DNA of 64,000 bases from positions 1,104,453-1,168,452 of the forward strand of contig NZ_JWLJ01000001.1 of NCBI RefSeq assembly GCF_000813985.1, given 5' to 3'. This stretch comes from Ruegeria sp. ANG-R. GTDB taxonomy: Bacteria; Pseudomonadota; Alphaproteobacteria; Rhodobacterales; Rhodobacteraceae. Position numbers and translations under genes: made by a program. Shown piece after piece: positions 34,642 to 44,696 of the stretch (positions within the stretch are counted from its first letter, which is position 1; every line of letters starts with the position of its first letter). The notes below the pieces were generated by a model. It was not told the DNA's origin, did not search any database, and saw only the letters and a program-made list of their open reading frames with translations.

Positions 34642-34666
34642 GGCGGCCCGATATACTCGGGCCGCC
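34642..34666. terminator. Bidirectional terminator-like hairpin
   Basis: A perfect 10-bp GC-rich stem (34642-34651 with 34657-34666) has a 5-nt loop, 13 nt after the mttB stop and 15 nt after the EF-hand stop on the other strand. The minus side is followed by TGTTTTC, the plus side by no T-run, so termination is stronger for the EF-hand gene. Confidence 0.7.
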
Positions 34667-34681
34667 AAAGCAGTGGTTCGA

Positions 34682-34927
34682 TCAACCGTTGGAAGGCGGC
34701 AGCAACCCTGCTTCCTGCGCGATGGTGATCTCATCCTGATCCAATGCGCCATCCCCGTTCGCGTCCATCTGGGCAAAGCCTTCGGCATCGACGTCTGGCA
34801 CGACGGCCTGAACCTCATCGATTGTCAGTACACCATCGCCGTTGGTATCGGCAGCAGTCTGGGCCAAAGCCAATGTCGGCAGACCAAATGCCAGCGCCGA
34901 GATCACGGCCAGTTTTTGCGGTTTCAT
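34682..34927 (-). CDS. Small secreted EF-hand protein
   Basis: 81 residues. The signal peptide (MKPQKLAVISALAFGLPTLALA) is followed by two canonical calcium loops, DTNGDGVLTIDE (27-38) and DANGDGALDQDE (55-66), with ligands at positions 1, 3, 5 and 12 intact. This is a periplasmic Ca2+-binding calmodulin-like pair. AGGAGG lies 6 nt before the ATG at 34927; a longer in-frame start lacks signal-peptide character. It is convergent with mttB. The binding partner is unknown. Confidence 0.88.
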   Translation of the reverse strand: MKPQKLAVISALAFGLPTLALAQTAADTNGDGVLTIDEVQAVVPDVDAEGFAQMDANGDGALDQDEITIAQEAGLLPPSNG

Positions 34928-35174
34928 GTTTTGCCTCCTGATTGCGTTTTCTTTGAGTGTTTGCGTCCGGACAAGCGTCAGAAAACGGCCATGCAGAAGG
35001 CATGTCACCCGCCCAGATAGATTTGGCGCCATACGCGCCAATCTCTGCGTGTTTGGCCGAGTCGTATCTGCGGAGGATTGCCGTGCAAAACGGCTGATAC
35101 GGCTTTCGGCAACTCTTGCCCGATCCAGACGGGACGATCCGGCAAAGCTCTGCCCAAAAAAACCGACTCAGGCT

Positions 35175-35203
35175 GTAAAAAAGAAAGGGGGCCGAAGCCC
35201 CCT
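35175..35203 (-). terminator. Rho-independent terminator with UUCG loop
   Basis: On the minus strand AGGGGGC, TTCG, GCCCCCT is followed by TTCTTTTTT (stem 35186-35192 with 35197-35203). It ends transcripts coming from nrdJ or from the structured stretch just upstream. Confidence 0.9.
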
Positions 35204-35473
35204 GTCAGTTTCGCCTTCCAGGCTCATTTCGTTGACCGCCCGGTGTTTTTTTGCCTGCGGCCTGGACTGCGCATGGGACGAGCGCACCCGCCCCGTGAAA
35301 GAGTGGGAGGGAGCAAATATTCCGCCCCACCCTGTTCCCGGCCAACACGGGCATGTCGGCCGAGTGGAGCAAGGCATCAACGGTAAGTCTCAGCGCCTTG
35401 CTCCGTATTCGTCGGGGTCGGTACCTGTGGCAGCTATCCGACCCCTGCGCCCCGGGTTGCCGGGGCGCTAGTT
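35204..35473 (-). other. Densely paired region after nrdJ (candidate structured RNA or long 3' UTR)
   Basis: No protein gene. Perfect or near-perfect stems occur one after another: 35447-35455 with 35460-35468 (9 bp); 35414-35421 with 35438-35445 (8 bp); 35366-35375 with 35395-35404 (10 bp); 35339-35347 with 35354-35362 (9 bp on the minus strand using one G-U, but broken by an A-C on the plus strand); and 35217-35223 with 35260-35266 (7 bp). A strong minus-strand terminator follows. It matches no RNA family I recognise by its consensus. Confidence 0.45.
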
Positions 35474-38400
35474 TCAGCTACACCCGCTTGTCGCGCCGCA
35501 GGTGTTGCACTTCATGCAGGTGCCATTGCGCACCAGCGTGTAGTTTCCGCACTCGCCACAAGGATCGCCCTCGTACCCCTGCATCTTTGCTTTTGTGCGG
35601 GCGTCCATTCCGGTCGCAACTTCGGCCACAACGGCGGTTTCGGTCTGCACTTCGAATTCGACCGAAGATTCGGACATCCCATTCACTTCGGACTGCCCGC
35701 CATTAAAGACCACCAGATCTTGCGGCAGACGTTTACGCAGATAGCCTGTCGAACTGATTTGTTTCAGTACTTCCAAAGATTTAGACGCCGCGCTTTCGCT
35801 GATTTCCGAGACGTTCGACACGCCCTCTTCTTCGCCCTTGCCCAAATCGTCAAAGCTTGCGCCTTCGGGTTTCACATGGGCCAGATCGGTGCGGTCCAGA
35901 TAGGACACGGCCAGTTCGCGGAAGATGTAATCCAGGATCGACGTCGCGTTTTTGATCGAGTCGTTGCCCTGCACCATCCCTGCCGGTTCGAACTTAGTGA
36001 AGGTGAAGGCGTCGACGAACTCTTCCAGCGGCACACCGTATTGCAGACCGACCGACACGGCGATGGCAAAGTTGTTCATCATCGCCCGGAAGCCAGCGCC
36101 TTCCTTGTGCATGTCGATGAAAATCTCGCCCAGCTTGCCGTCTTCGAACTCACCGGTCCGCAGGTAAACCTTGTGGCCACCCACGATCGCCTTTTGGGTG
36201 TAGCCCTTGCGGCGATGGGGCAATTTCTCGCGATGGCTGCGGATCATTTCCTTGACCACAACCTTCTCGATCACTTTCTCGGCCAGAACGACGGCTTTTT
36301 CTTGCGCCGATCCGCTTTCCAGCACTTCCGCCGCTTCATCGTCATCCTCGACAAGTGCTGCGGCCAATGGCTGAGACAGTTTCGAGCCGTCACGATAGAG
36401 TGCGTTCGCCTTCACACCCAACGACCAGCTGAGTTCATAAGCCTTCTGGCAATCCTCGATGGTGGCGTCATTCGGCATGTTGATCGTCTTCGAGATCGCG
36501 CCCGAGATGAAGCTCTGCGCCGCCGCCATCATGGTGATGTGGCTATCAACCCCAAGGAAACGCTTGCCTTTCTTGCCGCACGGGTTGGCGCAGTCGAAGA
36601 TCGAATAGTGTTCTTCTTTCAGATGCGGCGCACCTTCCAGCGTCATGGTTCCGCAAACGTGGTCGTTGGCCGCGTCTATATCTGCTTTTGTGAAGCCGAG
36701 GTGGCGCAGCAGGTCGAAGGTCGGGTCGTTCAGCTTGGTTGCCGGGATGCCCAGAACACCGGTGCAGAAATCCTCGCCCAAGGTCCACTGGTTGAACACG
36801 AACCGGATATCAAAGGCGCTTTCCAGTGCAGCATCCACTTTCGCCAACTCGTTGGGCCCAAAACCATGGCCGGTCAGCGAGGTATGGTTGATCCCCGGCG
36901 CATTGCCGATGGTGCCGTGACCGACTGCGTAACCCACGATCTCTTCAATCTGGGCCGAGGAATAGCCCAGCTTTTCCAGCGCCGAGGGTACCGAGCGATT
37001 GATGATCTTGAAGTAGCCGCCGCCCGCAAGCTTCTTGAACTTGACCAGAGCAAAGTCCGGCTCGATCCCGGTTGTGTCGCAATCCATCACCAGACCAATA
37101 GTGCCGGTCGGCGCGATCACAGTGGCCTGCGCGTTGCGATAACCGTTCTTTTCACCAAGGCTCAGCGCCTCATCCCAAGCGGACATGGCCAGATCGACCA
37201 GACGTTTATCCGGGCAGTTGCTGTGATCCAGAGGAACCGGTTTGACCGCCAGCTTCTCATAACCCTCGGTCACACCTTGCGACGCACGGCGGTGGTTACG
37301 GATGACACGCAGCATGTGGTCGGCGTTGCGTTCATAGCCCTTGAACGGGCCAAGCTCACCGGCGATCTCAGCCGAGGTTGCATAGGCCACACCGGTCATG
37401 ATCGCAGTCAGCGCGCCACAGATCGCCCGCCCCTCGTCCGAGTCATAGCTGTAGCCCATGTTCATCAACAGACCGCCGATATTCGCGTAACCGAGGCCCA
37501 ATGTGCGGAAGTCATAAGAAAGCTGCGCGATTTCCTTCGACGGGAACTGCGCCATGGTCACCGAGATTTCCAGCGTCAACGTCCACAGACGCGAGGTGTG
37601 CATGTAGTCCGCCGCCTGGAACTCACCATCCTTGAGGAAGGTCAGCAGGTTCATCGATGCCAGGTTACAAGCCGTGTCATCGAGGAACATGTATTCCGAG
37701 CACGGGTTCGATCCGCGAATCTCGCCATCTTCAGGGCAGGTGTGCCATTCGTTCACGGTATCGTGGAACTGGATGCCGGGATCGGCACAGGCCCATGCGG
37801 CATGACCAACCTTTTCCCACAGATCGCGCGCCTTGACGGTCTTGGCGACCTTGCCATCGGTACGGTTGATCAGTTCCCAATCCGCGTCTTTCTCAACCGC
37901 AGTCAGAAACGCATTGGTCACGCGGATCGAGTTGTTCGAGTTCTGGCCCGAGACCGAGCTATAGGCTTCCGAATCCCAGTCCGTATCATAGGTCGGGAAT
38001 TCGATGCTGTCGTGGCCCTGCTTGGCGTAATCCAGCACGCGCTTGATGTAAGTCTCGGGGATCGCAACCTTTTTCGCCTCGCGAACTGCCTTTTTCAACG
38101 CATCGTTCGCGTTCGGATCATAGGCGTCATCCACAGAACCGTCCCAAGACCGGATGGCCTCGAAAATGCCATTCAGCATCTTCTCGTGCATCTTTGATCC
38201 GGCAACGATCGAGGCCACCTTCTGCTCTTCGATCACCTTCCATTCGATGAATTGCTCGATGTCCGGGTGATCTGCATCGACGATCACCATCTTTGCTGCT
38301 CGACGGGTTGTCCCGCCTGATTTGATCGCGCCAGCGGCGCGGTCGCCGATCTTGAGAAAGCCCATCAGGCCCGAGGACTTGCCGCCACCCGACAGCGCCT

Positions 38401-39103
38401 CACCGTCTGCACGCAGATGGCTAAAGTTGGTCCCCGTGCCCGAGCCGTATTTGAACAGGCGCGCCTCGCGCACCCACAGATCCATGATGCCGCCTTCGTT
38501 CACCAGATCATCGTTGACCGACTGGATGAAGCACGCGTGAGGCTGCGGGTGTTCATATGCAGATTTCGATTTGGTCAGCTTGCCGGTTTTGTAATCGACA
38601 TAGTGGTGGCCCTGCGCCGGACCGTCGATGCCATAAGCCCAGTGCAAGCCGGTGTTGAACCACTGTGGCGAGTTCGGAGCGGCGCGCTGGGTGGCCAGCA
38701 TATAGCGCATCTCATCAAAGTAAGCGCACGCGTCCTCCTCGGACGAGAAATAGCCGCCTTTCCAACCCCAATAGGCCCAGGCGCCAGCCAGCCGGTCGAA
38801 CACCTGCTTGGAGGACGTCTCCCCATCGAACTCAGCATCTTCAGCCGGGACAGAGCGCCACAGGAATTCCGGGACGTCCTTCTCTTTGACCTTCTTCAGC
38901 TTGGACGGCACGCCTGCCTTGCGAAAGTACTTCTGCGCAATCACATCGCTGGCAACCTGACTCCACTTCGCAGGCACTTCGATTTCATCCAACCGGAATA
39001 CAATCGTGCCGTCGGGATTGCGGATTTCCGAGGTTGCAGACACAAAATCCAGATCCGCATAAGCATCCTGTCCCGGTTTGGTGAATTTTCTTTCAATCTT
39101 CAT
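35474..39103 (-). CDS. nrdJ: Adenosylcobalamin-dependent (class II) ribonucleotide reductase
   Basis: 1209 residues, the large class II form that reduces ribonucleotides to deoxyribonucleotides using a B12-derived thiyl radical, without oxygen or an NrdB subunit. Visible are [29 protein letters not shown] with active-site Cys, [20 protein letters not shown], the C-terminal B12-RNR extension, and a cysteine-rich end ([16 protein letters not shown]) for redox relay or zinc. ATG 39103 gives the normal [11 protein letters not shown] start; a 33-codon upstream extension looks non-conserved. It is preceded by a 544-bp non-coding region. Confidence 0.95.
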   Translation of the reverse strand: MKIERKFTKPGQDAYADLDFVSATSEIRNPDGTIVFRLDEIEVPAKWSQVASDVIAQKYFRKAGVPSKLKKVKEKDVPEFLWRSVPAEDAEFDGETSSKQVFDRLAGAWAYWGWKGGYFSSEEDACAYFDEMRYMLATQRAAPNSPQWFNTGLHWAYGIDGPAQGHHYVDYKTGKLTKSKSAYEHPQPHACFIQSVNDDLVNEGGIMDLWVREARLFKYGSGTGTNFSHLRADGEALSGGGKSSGLMGFLKIGDRAAGAIKSGGTTRRAAKMVIVDADHPDIEQFIEWKVIEEQKVASIVAGSKMHEKMLNGIFEAIRSWDGSVDDAYDPNANDALKKAVREAKKVAIPETYIKRVLDYAKQGHDSIEFPTYDTDWDSEAYSSVSGQNSNNSIRVTNAFLTAVEKDADWELINRTDGKVAKTVKARDLWEKVGHAAWACADPGIQFHDTVNEWHTCPEDGEIRGSNPCSEYMFLDDTACNLASMNLLTFLKDGEFQAADYMHTSRLWTLTLEISVTMAQFPSKEIAQLSYDFRTLGLGYANIGGLLMNMGYSYDSDEGRAICGALTAIMTGVAYATSAEIAGELGPFKGYERNADHMLRVIRNHRRASQGVTEGYEKLAVKPVPLDHSNCPDKRLVDLAMSAWDEALSLGEKNGYRNAQATVIAPTGTIGLVMDCDTTGIEPDFALVKFKKLAGGGYFKIINRSVPSALEKLGYSSAQIEEIVGYAVGHGTIGNAPGINHTSLTGHGFGPNELAKVDAALESAFDIRFVFNQWTLGEDFCTGVLGIPATKLNDPTFDLLRHLGFTKADIDAANDHVCGTMTLEGAPHLKEEHYSIFDCANPCGKKGKRFLGVDSHITMMAAAQSFISGAISKTINMPNDATIEDCQKAYELSWSLGVKANALYRDGSKLSQPLAAALVEDDDEAAEVLESGSAQEKAVVLAEKVIEKVVVKEMIRSHREKLPHRRKGYTQKAIVGGHKVYLRTGEFEDGKLGEIFIDMHKEGAGFRAMMNNFAIAVSVGLQYGVPLEEFVDAFTFTKFEPAGMVQGNDSIKNATSILDYIFRELAVSYLDRTDLAHVKPEGASFDDLGKGEEEGVSNVSEISESAASKSLEVLKQISSTGYLRKRLPQDLVVFNGGQSEVNGMSESSVEFEVQTETAVVAEVATGMDARTKAKMQGYEGDPCGECGNYTLVRNGTCMKCNTCGATSGCS

Positions 39104-39647
39104 GTCCGCTGCCCCAGCTTCACTCTGTCCAAAATTTTCGACCCCGGCACCAAATCTTGTGTAGCGGGGTGCCGCCCGCATTGCCGCGAAATACAGACGC
39201 AAAAGACCGGGCGCCGCCTTTAGCCGCGCAGAACCCTAATCGGGTTCACGTCATACTGGTTTGCTATCCGTCCCTCGTACGATGCCGTTTTCTGGTCATT
39301 ATCTACCAGATTTAGTGGCTCGTCTTTCGGCCCATACAATCTGGCGTATATTCCCATATCAGGTCAACGCCCTTTTTCCGCCATTTGTGAAATCTTTTAG
39401 CTTGACCTATTCCGCTCGACCGGCGGATTTCCGCCAGATCACGATTCCTCCACAGGCCTGTTCCGGGCCAGAGCGCTACGGGCACAAAATCCCGTAGTGT
39501 GATTTTTCGTATCGTTCCGCCACAGTTAGGGGCAGTTGATCAAGCAGCCTGACGTTAGGGATGTTTTCAGAGAATCATCGTCACGACGACGCAGCGCATG
39601 TCATAAATGAACTGAGGCGATTTTTCCTGATGGGAATCCTATTCAAC
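39104..39647. other. Divergent upstream region of nrdJ
   Basis: No gene on either strand that I can support. A 9-bp hairpin (39474-39482 with 39491-39499, one G-U, 8-nt loop; core CTACGGG/CCCGTAG) is followed on the plus strand by TGATTTTTC. Nearer nrdJ is GGCACC/GGTGCC on the minus strand around 39140-39170. A TTGACC on the minus strand near 39362 could be a -35 element. I searched by eye for a cobalamin riboswitch and NrdR boxes and found neither. Confidence 0.35.
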
Positions 39648-40082
39648 ATGCGTTTGTTTTCTCTGGTATCTGTTCTGGCTTTTATCGTGTCCTGCACATC
39701 ACAGGAGACCCCACCGGCCTCTCGCAGCGCTCAATTCACCGGATATCCGCAGAATCTGTTTAGTTCCTTCAAAACCGATTGCGCAGGACCCGGCGACAAA
39801 TACGTCAAGACGGCGACCGGCAGCTTTGAATGCCGAGAGACCCTGCCCCCCGAGGCAACGGCCTATCTGATTCTCAGTTTTGACGGATATCCTCAAAACC
39901 TGCCGCAAATTGTGACTCGCCTGAGTTCGACCAAGAATCAGGCGGGATACCGCGTGGATGCAGACATGTTCTTTCTGGTCCCGCAGAAAAGCGGCGATAC
40001 GCTGCGGATACCAATCGAAAGCGAAGAATTAGACAGGGTTTTTTCTAGACTCTACACCAAATACGGAGGAACGCCGGTGTAA
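39648..40082 (+). CDS. Hypothetical lipoprotein
   Basis: About 144 residues. The lipoprotein signal MRLFSLVSVLAFIVSC has the lipobox Cys near residue 16, and a mature part contains two further Cys (KTDCAGPGD; SFECRET). FDGYPQNLPQIVTRLSS and RIPIESEELDRVFSRLYTKYGG form the rest. A start at 39630 (MGILFN) is also possible. It is a single gene ending 10 nt before tRNA-Pro on the other strand. I recognise no family. Confidence 0.6.
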   Translation: MRLFSLVSVLAFIVSCTSQETPPASRSAQFTGYPQNLFSSFKTDCAGPGDKYVKTATGSFECRETLPPEATAYLILSFDGYPQNLPQIVTRLSSTKNQAGYRVDADMFFLVPQKSGDTLRIPIESEELDRVFSRLYTKYGGTPV

Positions 40083-40092
40083 GAGAAGAAGT

Positions 40093-40168
40093 GGTCGGGG
40101 CGGCAGGATTCGAACCTACGACCCCCTGTACCCAAAACAGGTGCGCTACCAGACTGCGCCACGCCCCG
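40093..40168 (-). tRNA. tRNA-Pro (anticodon TGG)
   Basis: The acceptor stem CGGGGCG/CGCCCCG is followed by A and an encoded CCA. The anticodon stem CCTGT/ACAGG holds loop TTTGGGT, giving TGG. The T arm is GTAGG TTCGAAT CCTGC. Confidence 0.95.
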
Positions 40169-40211
40169 GACCGTGCGCCTTCCTAAACGTGCCGATCTGA
40201 TTTGAAAAGGC

Positions 40212-40679
40212 CTAACAGGGCCAAATTGCGGGACCTTGCGAAAAAATTTCATGGCGCATCTGTGACCCAGGCCGAATGGCGTAGCGCTCGGCCAGTCCGG
40301 CGTTGATCTCCAGAACGGCATAGACCGAATTTCCCCCCTCGATCGCGCTCAGATCACCCGGTATCGCGCCTTTATGCACGCGAGTCACCGTGCCGGTGCG
40401 ATCCAGAAAGATGATGTCGAGCGGAATCAGGGTATTCTTCATCCAGAACGACACGGGTTGCGGGGGATCGAAAATGAACAGCATCCCGGATCGGCTGGGC
40501 AGACTTTCGCGAAACATCAAACCGCGTGATCGTTCCTGAGGGGTCACGGCCAATTCAACATCGAAACGAATCTGTGCCAGGTCGTTACGGAGTTCGACAC
40601 GGTCAGGGCGGCATTCAGCCTGTGCGACCCCGCTGAACAGAACTGTCAGGATCACCAGTGCCAAAGCTGTTTTCATCAT
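40212..40679 (-). CDS. DUF192-domain secreted protein
   Basis: 155 residues with a signal peptide ending at AQAEC (residue 21). DUF192 spans the rest: LAVTPQERSRGLMFRESLP, FIFDPPQPVSFWMKNTLIPLD, IIFLDRTGTVTRVHKGAIPG and AVLEINAGLAERYAIRPGS. The family is structurally known but has no set function. AGG lies 6 nt before the ATG. It follows the cold-shock gene after 7 nt, so the two are an operon. Confidence 0.9.
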   Translation of the reverse strand: MMKTALALVILTVLFSGVAQAECRPDRVELRNDLAQIRFDVELAVTPQERSRGLMFRESLPSRSGMLFIFDPPQPVSFWMKNTLIPLDIIFLDRTGTVTRVHKGAIPGDLSAIEGGNSVYAVLEINAGLAERYAIRPGSQMRHEIFSQGPAIWPC

Positions 40680-40686
40680 TCGGAAC

Positions 40687-41214
40687 CTAGCTGTTCAGGG
40701 CTGCTTCCCAGGCCAGAACCTGCGCGGCCATCCGTCCGCGCTTTCCGTCGATCACCCGCATGGCCAACGCCTCGCCTGGCTGCAGATCGGCCAGACCCGA
40801 GCGGCGCAGAACCTCGATATGCAGAAATACATCTTCGTTGCTGCCGAAGACATTGGCAAAGCCAAAGCCCTTGCCCTTGTCGAACCACTTCACACGGGCC
40901 GCCTCAAGCGGAGCGCTACCGATAATCTCGGGATCGAGTTCGGCAAAGTCTGCCAGCATCATCGTTTCGGCACGAACCGGCGGATCAACACTGATCACCT
41001 CGACCGCCTGAACGCCGCGGTCGGTCTTGTGCGTCATGATCTCGATGCCGGCGCCATCCGCGACCGAGCTTTGCCCGAAATTCCGCAGCACGTTGACATG
41101 CAACAGAATGTCCGGGCCGCCTTCGTCGGACACAACAAATCCGTATCCCTTCGCGGGATCGAACCATTTAACGTGTCCACGGACGCGATACATGCTGTTC
41201 AGATCTTCTGGCAC
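40687..41214 (-). CDS. Cold-shock protein with two CSD domains
   Basis: 175 residues holding two cold-shock domains, at about 8-75 (GHVKWFDPAKGYGFVVSDEGG) and about 105-172 (ARVKWFDKGKGFGFANVFGSNEDVFLH). RNP1-like KGYGFV/KGFGFA and RNP2-like DILLH/DVFLH are both present. Double-CSD proteins are typical of alphaproteobacteria and bind single-stranded RNA/DNA. The GTG at 41214 is preceded by GGGA (spacing about 6); ATG 41193 is an alternative. Confidence 0.92.
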   Translation of the reverse strand: MPEDLNSMYRVRGHVKWFDPAKGYGFVVSDEGGPDILLHVNVLRNFGQSSVADGAGIEIMTHKTDRGVQAVEVISVDPPVRAETMMLADFAELDPEIIGSAPLEAARVKWFDKGKGFGFANVFGSNEDVFLHIEVLRRSGLADLQPGEALAMRVIDGKRGRMAAQVLAWEAALNS

Positions 41215-41335
41215 TGTTTTCCCATTACGATGATAGGCAGGTCGTTAAGGGTTTGTTGTTTATGGTATTGGTCCGCAAATTCAAGCTGAAAAAACCTTTT
41301 AACAGCAATCACTTGCATTTCACGATACGCGAACG

Positions 41336-41941
41336 TCATGGATTCAACCTCTGCACTTGCCAGTCGGAATCAGCACTGTGCCGTTTCCACTGAAACCTGT
41401 CATGCAACCTGAAGGCACCATCGGCCCAGAATTCGACTTCGACAGGCGACACCCGGTACCCCCCCCAGAATTCAGGGCGAGGCGGGTTGGTACCCAGCTT
41501 TGCGGTCACCTTGGCCACCTCGGCCATCAGGGACGCGCGGCTCTCCAGAGGTTGCGACTGGCGCGACGCCCAAGCGCCCAAACGGCTTTTGAGCGAACGC
41601 GAGGCATAGTATTCGTCCGCCTGCGGCCCATCCTCTTTGGTGATTATACCACGAACTCGGATTTGGCGCCGCAAAGATTTCCAGTGCATCACAAAGGCGG
41701 CTTTGTGGGCACTGTCCAATTCCTGAGCCTTGGCACTGTGATAATTCGTATAAAAGACAAATGCGTCTTTTTCGATGTCCTTCAGCAGAACCATCCGGGC
41801 ATTTGGCAAGCCGTCCGGGTCCACGGTCGCCAAAGCAATCGCGTTAGGGTCGTTAGGTTCAGTCTTTTCCGCCTCCGCCAGCCACCGAACCGCGATTTCA
41901 AACGGATCAGCCCCGGCAAAGATGCCATTATGCTCGTTCAT
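41336..41941 (-). CDS. pdxH: Pyridoxamine/pyridoxine 5'-phosphate oxidase
   Basis: 201 residues with the FMN-binding split barrel. [49 protein letters not shown] and [10 protein letters not shown] are the hallmarks. It makes PLP, needed by the two aminotransferases in the window. The ATG at 41941 has GGGG about 6 nt upstream; the ATG two codons earlier would touch that site. Confidence 0.95.
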   Translation of the reverse strand: MNEHNGIFAGADPFEIAVRWLAEAEKTEPNDPNAIALATVDPDGLPNARMVLLKDIEKDAFVFYTNYHSAKAQELDSAHKAAFVMHWKSLRRQIRVRGIITKEDGPQADEYYASRSLKSRLGAWASRQSQPLESRASLMAEVAKVTAKLGTNPPRPEFWGGYRVSPVEVEFWADGAFRLHDRFQWKRHSADSDWQVQRLNP

Positions 41942-42075
41942 TTCCATCCCCTGGAAATAATTAACACGACCCTAAGGCGAGAACCCGCTGCGGGCAAGAG
42001 CGCATGGCCTTGAAGCAGGACAATCAATGGCATAAACCAACCGAACACAACGCGACGACAGGCGGAGAACGGAAG

Positions 42076-42882
42076 ATGTCAAATCAGTTGATGGCCGGAA
42101 AACGCGGCCTCATCATGGGACTGGCCAATGACAAATCAATCGCATGGGGGATCGCCCGCGCCTTGTCCGACGCCGGGGCCGAGCTGGCCTTTTCCTATCA
42201 GGGGGACGCGCTGAAAAAACGCGTCGATCCGCTGGCTGCGCAATTGGGCAGTGAAATTGTCCTGCCTTGCGATGTCAGTGATGAAGACTCAATAGACAGT
42301 CTGTTCAGTGCTCTTGAACAGAAATGGGGCAAGTTGGACTTCGTTGTTCACGCGATTGGTTTCTCGGACAAGAACGAACTGCGCGGGCGCTATGTTGACA
42401 CTTCCCGCGCGAATTTCAATCTGACCATGGATGTTTCGGTCTATTCTTTCACCGCCGTTATGCAGCGCGCGGAGAAGATGATGAACGAAGGCGGCAGCGC
42501 GATTACGCTTACCTACTACGGTGCGGAACAGGTCATGCCCCATTACAATGTAATGGGCGTCGCCAAGGCAGCACTTGAGGCGTCAGTCAAATATCTGGCT
42601 GAGGACCTCGGCAAAGACGGCATCCGCGTCAATTCGATCTCGGCCGGTCCGATCAAGACGCTTGCGGCCAGCGGCATCGGCGATTTCCGCTATATCATGA
42701 AGTGGAACGAGTATAACTCGCCCCTGCGCCGGAATGTGACCATCGATGATGTGGGCAAATCGGCGCTTTATCTGCTGTCTGACCTCAGCAGCGGCGTGAC
42801 CGGTGAGAATCTGCACGTGGATTCAGGCTATCACATCGTCGGCATGAAGGCCGTCGATGCGCCGGACGTTGAAAAAGGATAA
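42076..42882 (+). CDS. fabI: Enoyl-[acyl-carrier-protein] reductase (NADH)
   Basis: 268 residues, divergent short-chain dehydrogenase: [20 protein letters not shown] for NAD binding, [20 protein letters not shown], and the catalytic Tyr...Lys in [20 protein letters not shown]. It performs the last reduction in fatty-acid elongation. GGAG lies about 9 nt before ATG 42076, which restores the usual N-terminus. The gap to gpt is 7 nt. Confidence 0.95.
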   Translation: MSNQLMAGKRGLIMGLANDKSIAWGIARALSDAGAELAFSYQGDALKKRVDPLAAQLGSEIVLPCDVSDEDSIDSLFSALEQKWGKLDFVVHAIGFSDKNELRGRYVDTSRANFNLTMDVSVYSFTAVMQRAEKMMNEGGSAITLTYYGAEQVMPHYNVMGVAKAALEASVKYLAEDLGKDGIRVNSISAGPIKTLAASGIGDFRYIMKWNEYNSPLRRNVTIDDVGKSALYLLSDLSSGVTGENLHVDSGYHIVGMKAVDAPDVEKG

Positions 42883-42889
42883 TAGAATC

Positions 42890-43399
42890 ATGAGCGCCAA
42901 GGACCGCCTGCCCCACGAAAAAGGCTTTCACATCAGCTGGGATCAAATCCACCGCGATTCTCGTGCGCTGGCCTGGCGTCTGGACGGACAAGGGCCCGAT
43001 GACGGTGCCTGGCGCGCGGTTGTGGCCATCACCCGTGGCGGCATGGCGCCTGCGATGATCGTCAGCCGCGAATTGGATATCCGCACGGTCGATACAGTCA
43101 GCGTAAGATCCTATCACCATCAGTCTCAGGGAGAGGCCGAGGTCCTCAAAGCCCCCAACGCCGATTTGATGGGCGATGGAACCGGTATCCTGATTATCGA
43201 CGATCTTGTCGACAGCGGCAAAACGCTGGAACTGGTGCGCGAGATGTATCCCAAAGCGCATTTCGCCACCGTGTACGCCAAGCCCAAGGGCCGCCCGATG
43301 GTCGATACCTTCATCACCGAGGTCAGTCAGGATACCTGGATATTCTTCCCGTGGGACATGGCCCTGCAATATGTGGAACCCTATCGGGGCACCGATTGA
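42890..43399 (+). CDS. gpt: Xanthine-guanine phosphoribosyltransferase
   Basis: 169 residues. [17 protein letters not shown] is the PRPP-binding motif. [19 protein letters not shown] at the start and [20 protein letters not shown] at the end are typical of Gpt. It salvages guanine and xanthine. ATG 42890 was taken because the longer frame overlaps fabI without similarity. It lies directly behind fabI, probably cotranscribed. Confidence 0.93.
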   Translation: MSAKDRLPHEKGFHISWDQIHRDSRALAWRLDGQGPDDGAWRAVVAITRGGMAPAMIVSRELDIRTVDTVSVRSYHHQSQGEAEVLKAPNADLMGDGTGILIIDDLVDSGKTLELVREMYPKAHFATVYAKPKGRPMVDTFITEVSQDTWIFFPWDMALQYVEPYRGTD

Positions 43400-43439
43400 T
43401 CAAGTCATCTCGCTTGAGCGCTAAAACTACGGAAACACC

Positions 43440-44615
43440 ATGAAAATGACCCGCACCGCCGCCACCTTTGCCCCTCCGGTAATGGAGGCGCGGCGGTGGC
43501 TCGACGGGGTTGAATTTGCCGCCGACCGCCCGCTGATCAATGTCAGTCAGGCGGCTCCGGTCGATCCGCCGCCGCTTGCACTGCGGCAGGCAATGGCTGA
43601 TTTCGCGGTAGCTCAGGACAGCGCGCATCTTTACGGGCCGGTTCTGGGCAATGACGACCTGCGCTCAGAACTCGCAACTCAGATCAATGGGCATTACTCC
43701 GCGAATCTGTCCGCTGATCAGGTCGCAATCACCTCGGGCTGCAATCAGGCTTTCTCGGCCGCGATCTCGGCAATTACCGATCAGGGTGATGAGGTGATCC
43801 TGCCAACCCCTTGGTATTTCAATCATAAGATGTGGTTGGATATGGCCGGCGTCAAAACCGTCGATCTACCAACGGGCGATGATCTGCTGCCCGAACCGGA
43901 CAAGGCGCGGGCCCTCATCACTGAGAACACGCGGGCTATTGCCCTGGTTACTCCGAACAATCCCGGAGGGGTAGAATACCCCTCGGACCTTGTTCGCAGG
44001 TTCTACGATCTCGCACGGGAGACGGGGATTCGTCTTCTGGTCGACGAAACCTATCGCGACTTCGACAGTCGGTCCGGCGCGCCTCACGACTTGTTCCAGC
44101 AGCCGGATTGGGACACCACGTTCGTGCATCTCTATTCGTTCTCGAAAGCCTACCGTCTGACCGGGCACCGCGTGGGTGCGATTGCGGCCGGAAATCCGCT
44201 GTTGGCCGAGATTGAGAAGTTTCTGGACACCGTCGCAATCTGCCCCGGCCAGATCGGCCAGTTTGCCGCGTTGTGGGGGATGCAGAATCTCTCGCAATGG
44301 GTTTCAGGCGAACGGGATGAGATTCTCGACCGGCGGGCCGCCATTGCCGAGGAAATGCCACGTCTTGAGCGCAGGGGCTGGCGCTTGCTCGGGCTGGGTG
44401 CCTACTTCGCCTATCTTGAACATCCCTTTGGCGTCGCATCGGACGAGCTGGCGCGGCGGTTGGTGCCCCAAGCAGGTATCCTGCTGTTGCCGGGCACCAT
44501 GTTCATGCCGGCAGATGAACCTGCCGGAAAACAACAGGTTCGCATCGCATTTGCCAATCTCGACCGCGCGGGAATCGCGCAATTGTTCGACCGATTGCAG
44601 GCCCTGTCCTTCTAA
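43440..44615 (+). CDS. Class I/II aminotransferase
   Basis: 391 residues: AITSGCNQAFSAAISAITDQGD, LVTPNNPGGVEYPSDL, LLVDETYRDFDSRSG and LYSFSKAYRLTGHRVGAIAAG with the PLP Lys. GGAA lies 5 nt before the ATG. It follows gpt after 40 nt. Specificity is unknown; it belongs to the aspartate-aminotransferase superfamily and is distinct from the enzyme at 31 kb. Confidence 0.9.
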   Translation: MKMTRTAATFAPPVMEARRWLDGVEFAADRPLINVSQAAPVDPPPLALRQAMADFAVAQDSAHLYGPVLGNDDLRSELATQINGHYSANLSADQVAITSGCNQAFSAAISAITDQGDEVILPTPWYFNHKMWLDMAGVKTVDLPTGDDLLPEPDKARALITENTRAIALVTPNNPGGVEYPSDLVRRFYDLARETGIRLLVDETYRDFDSRSGAPHDLFQQPDWDTTFVHLYSFSKAYRLTGHRVGAIAAGNPLLAEIEKFLDTVAICPGQIGQFAALWGMQNLSQWVSGERDEILDRRAAIAEEMPRLERRGWRLLGLGAYFAYLEHPFGVASDELARRLVPQAGILLLPGTMFMPADEPAGKQQVRIAFANLDRAGIAQLFDRLQALSF

Positions 44616-44696
44616 GCTTGCCCCTCGGCTGCGCGCATCGTATTCAGTGCCGCAACCGACAGGGCAGACACCTGCCGACAAAACCAAGAGGGCACC

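Noticed and set aside
35204..35473. Two-piece tmRNA, RNase P, SRP or 6S RNA
   Set aside because: No tag reading frame, no encoded CCA end, no GAGGAAAGTCC or GGAAGCAGCC type consensus; 6S could not be fully excluded by eye.
35720..38197. 825-codon open frame on the plus strand
   Set aside because: It is wholly antisense to nrdJ, His/Arg-rich without domain character, and arises from codon bias of the real gene.
39104..39560. Cobalamin riboswitch before nrdJ
   Set aside because: A minus-strand CCCCGCTAC hints at one, but the B12 box and the other conserved elements were not found.
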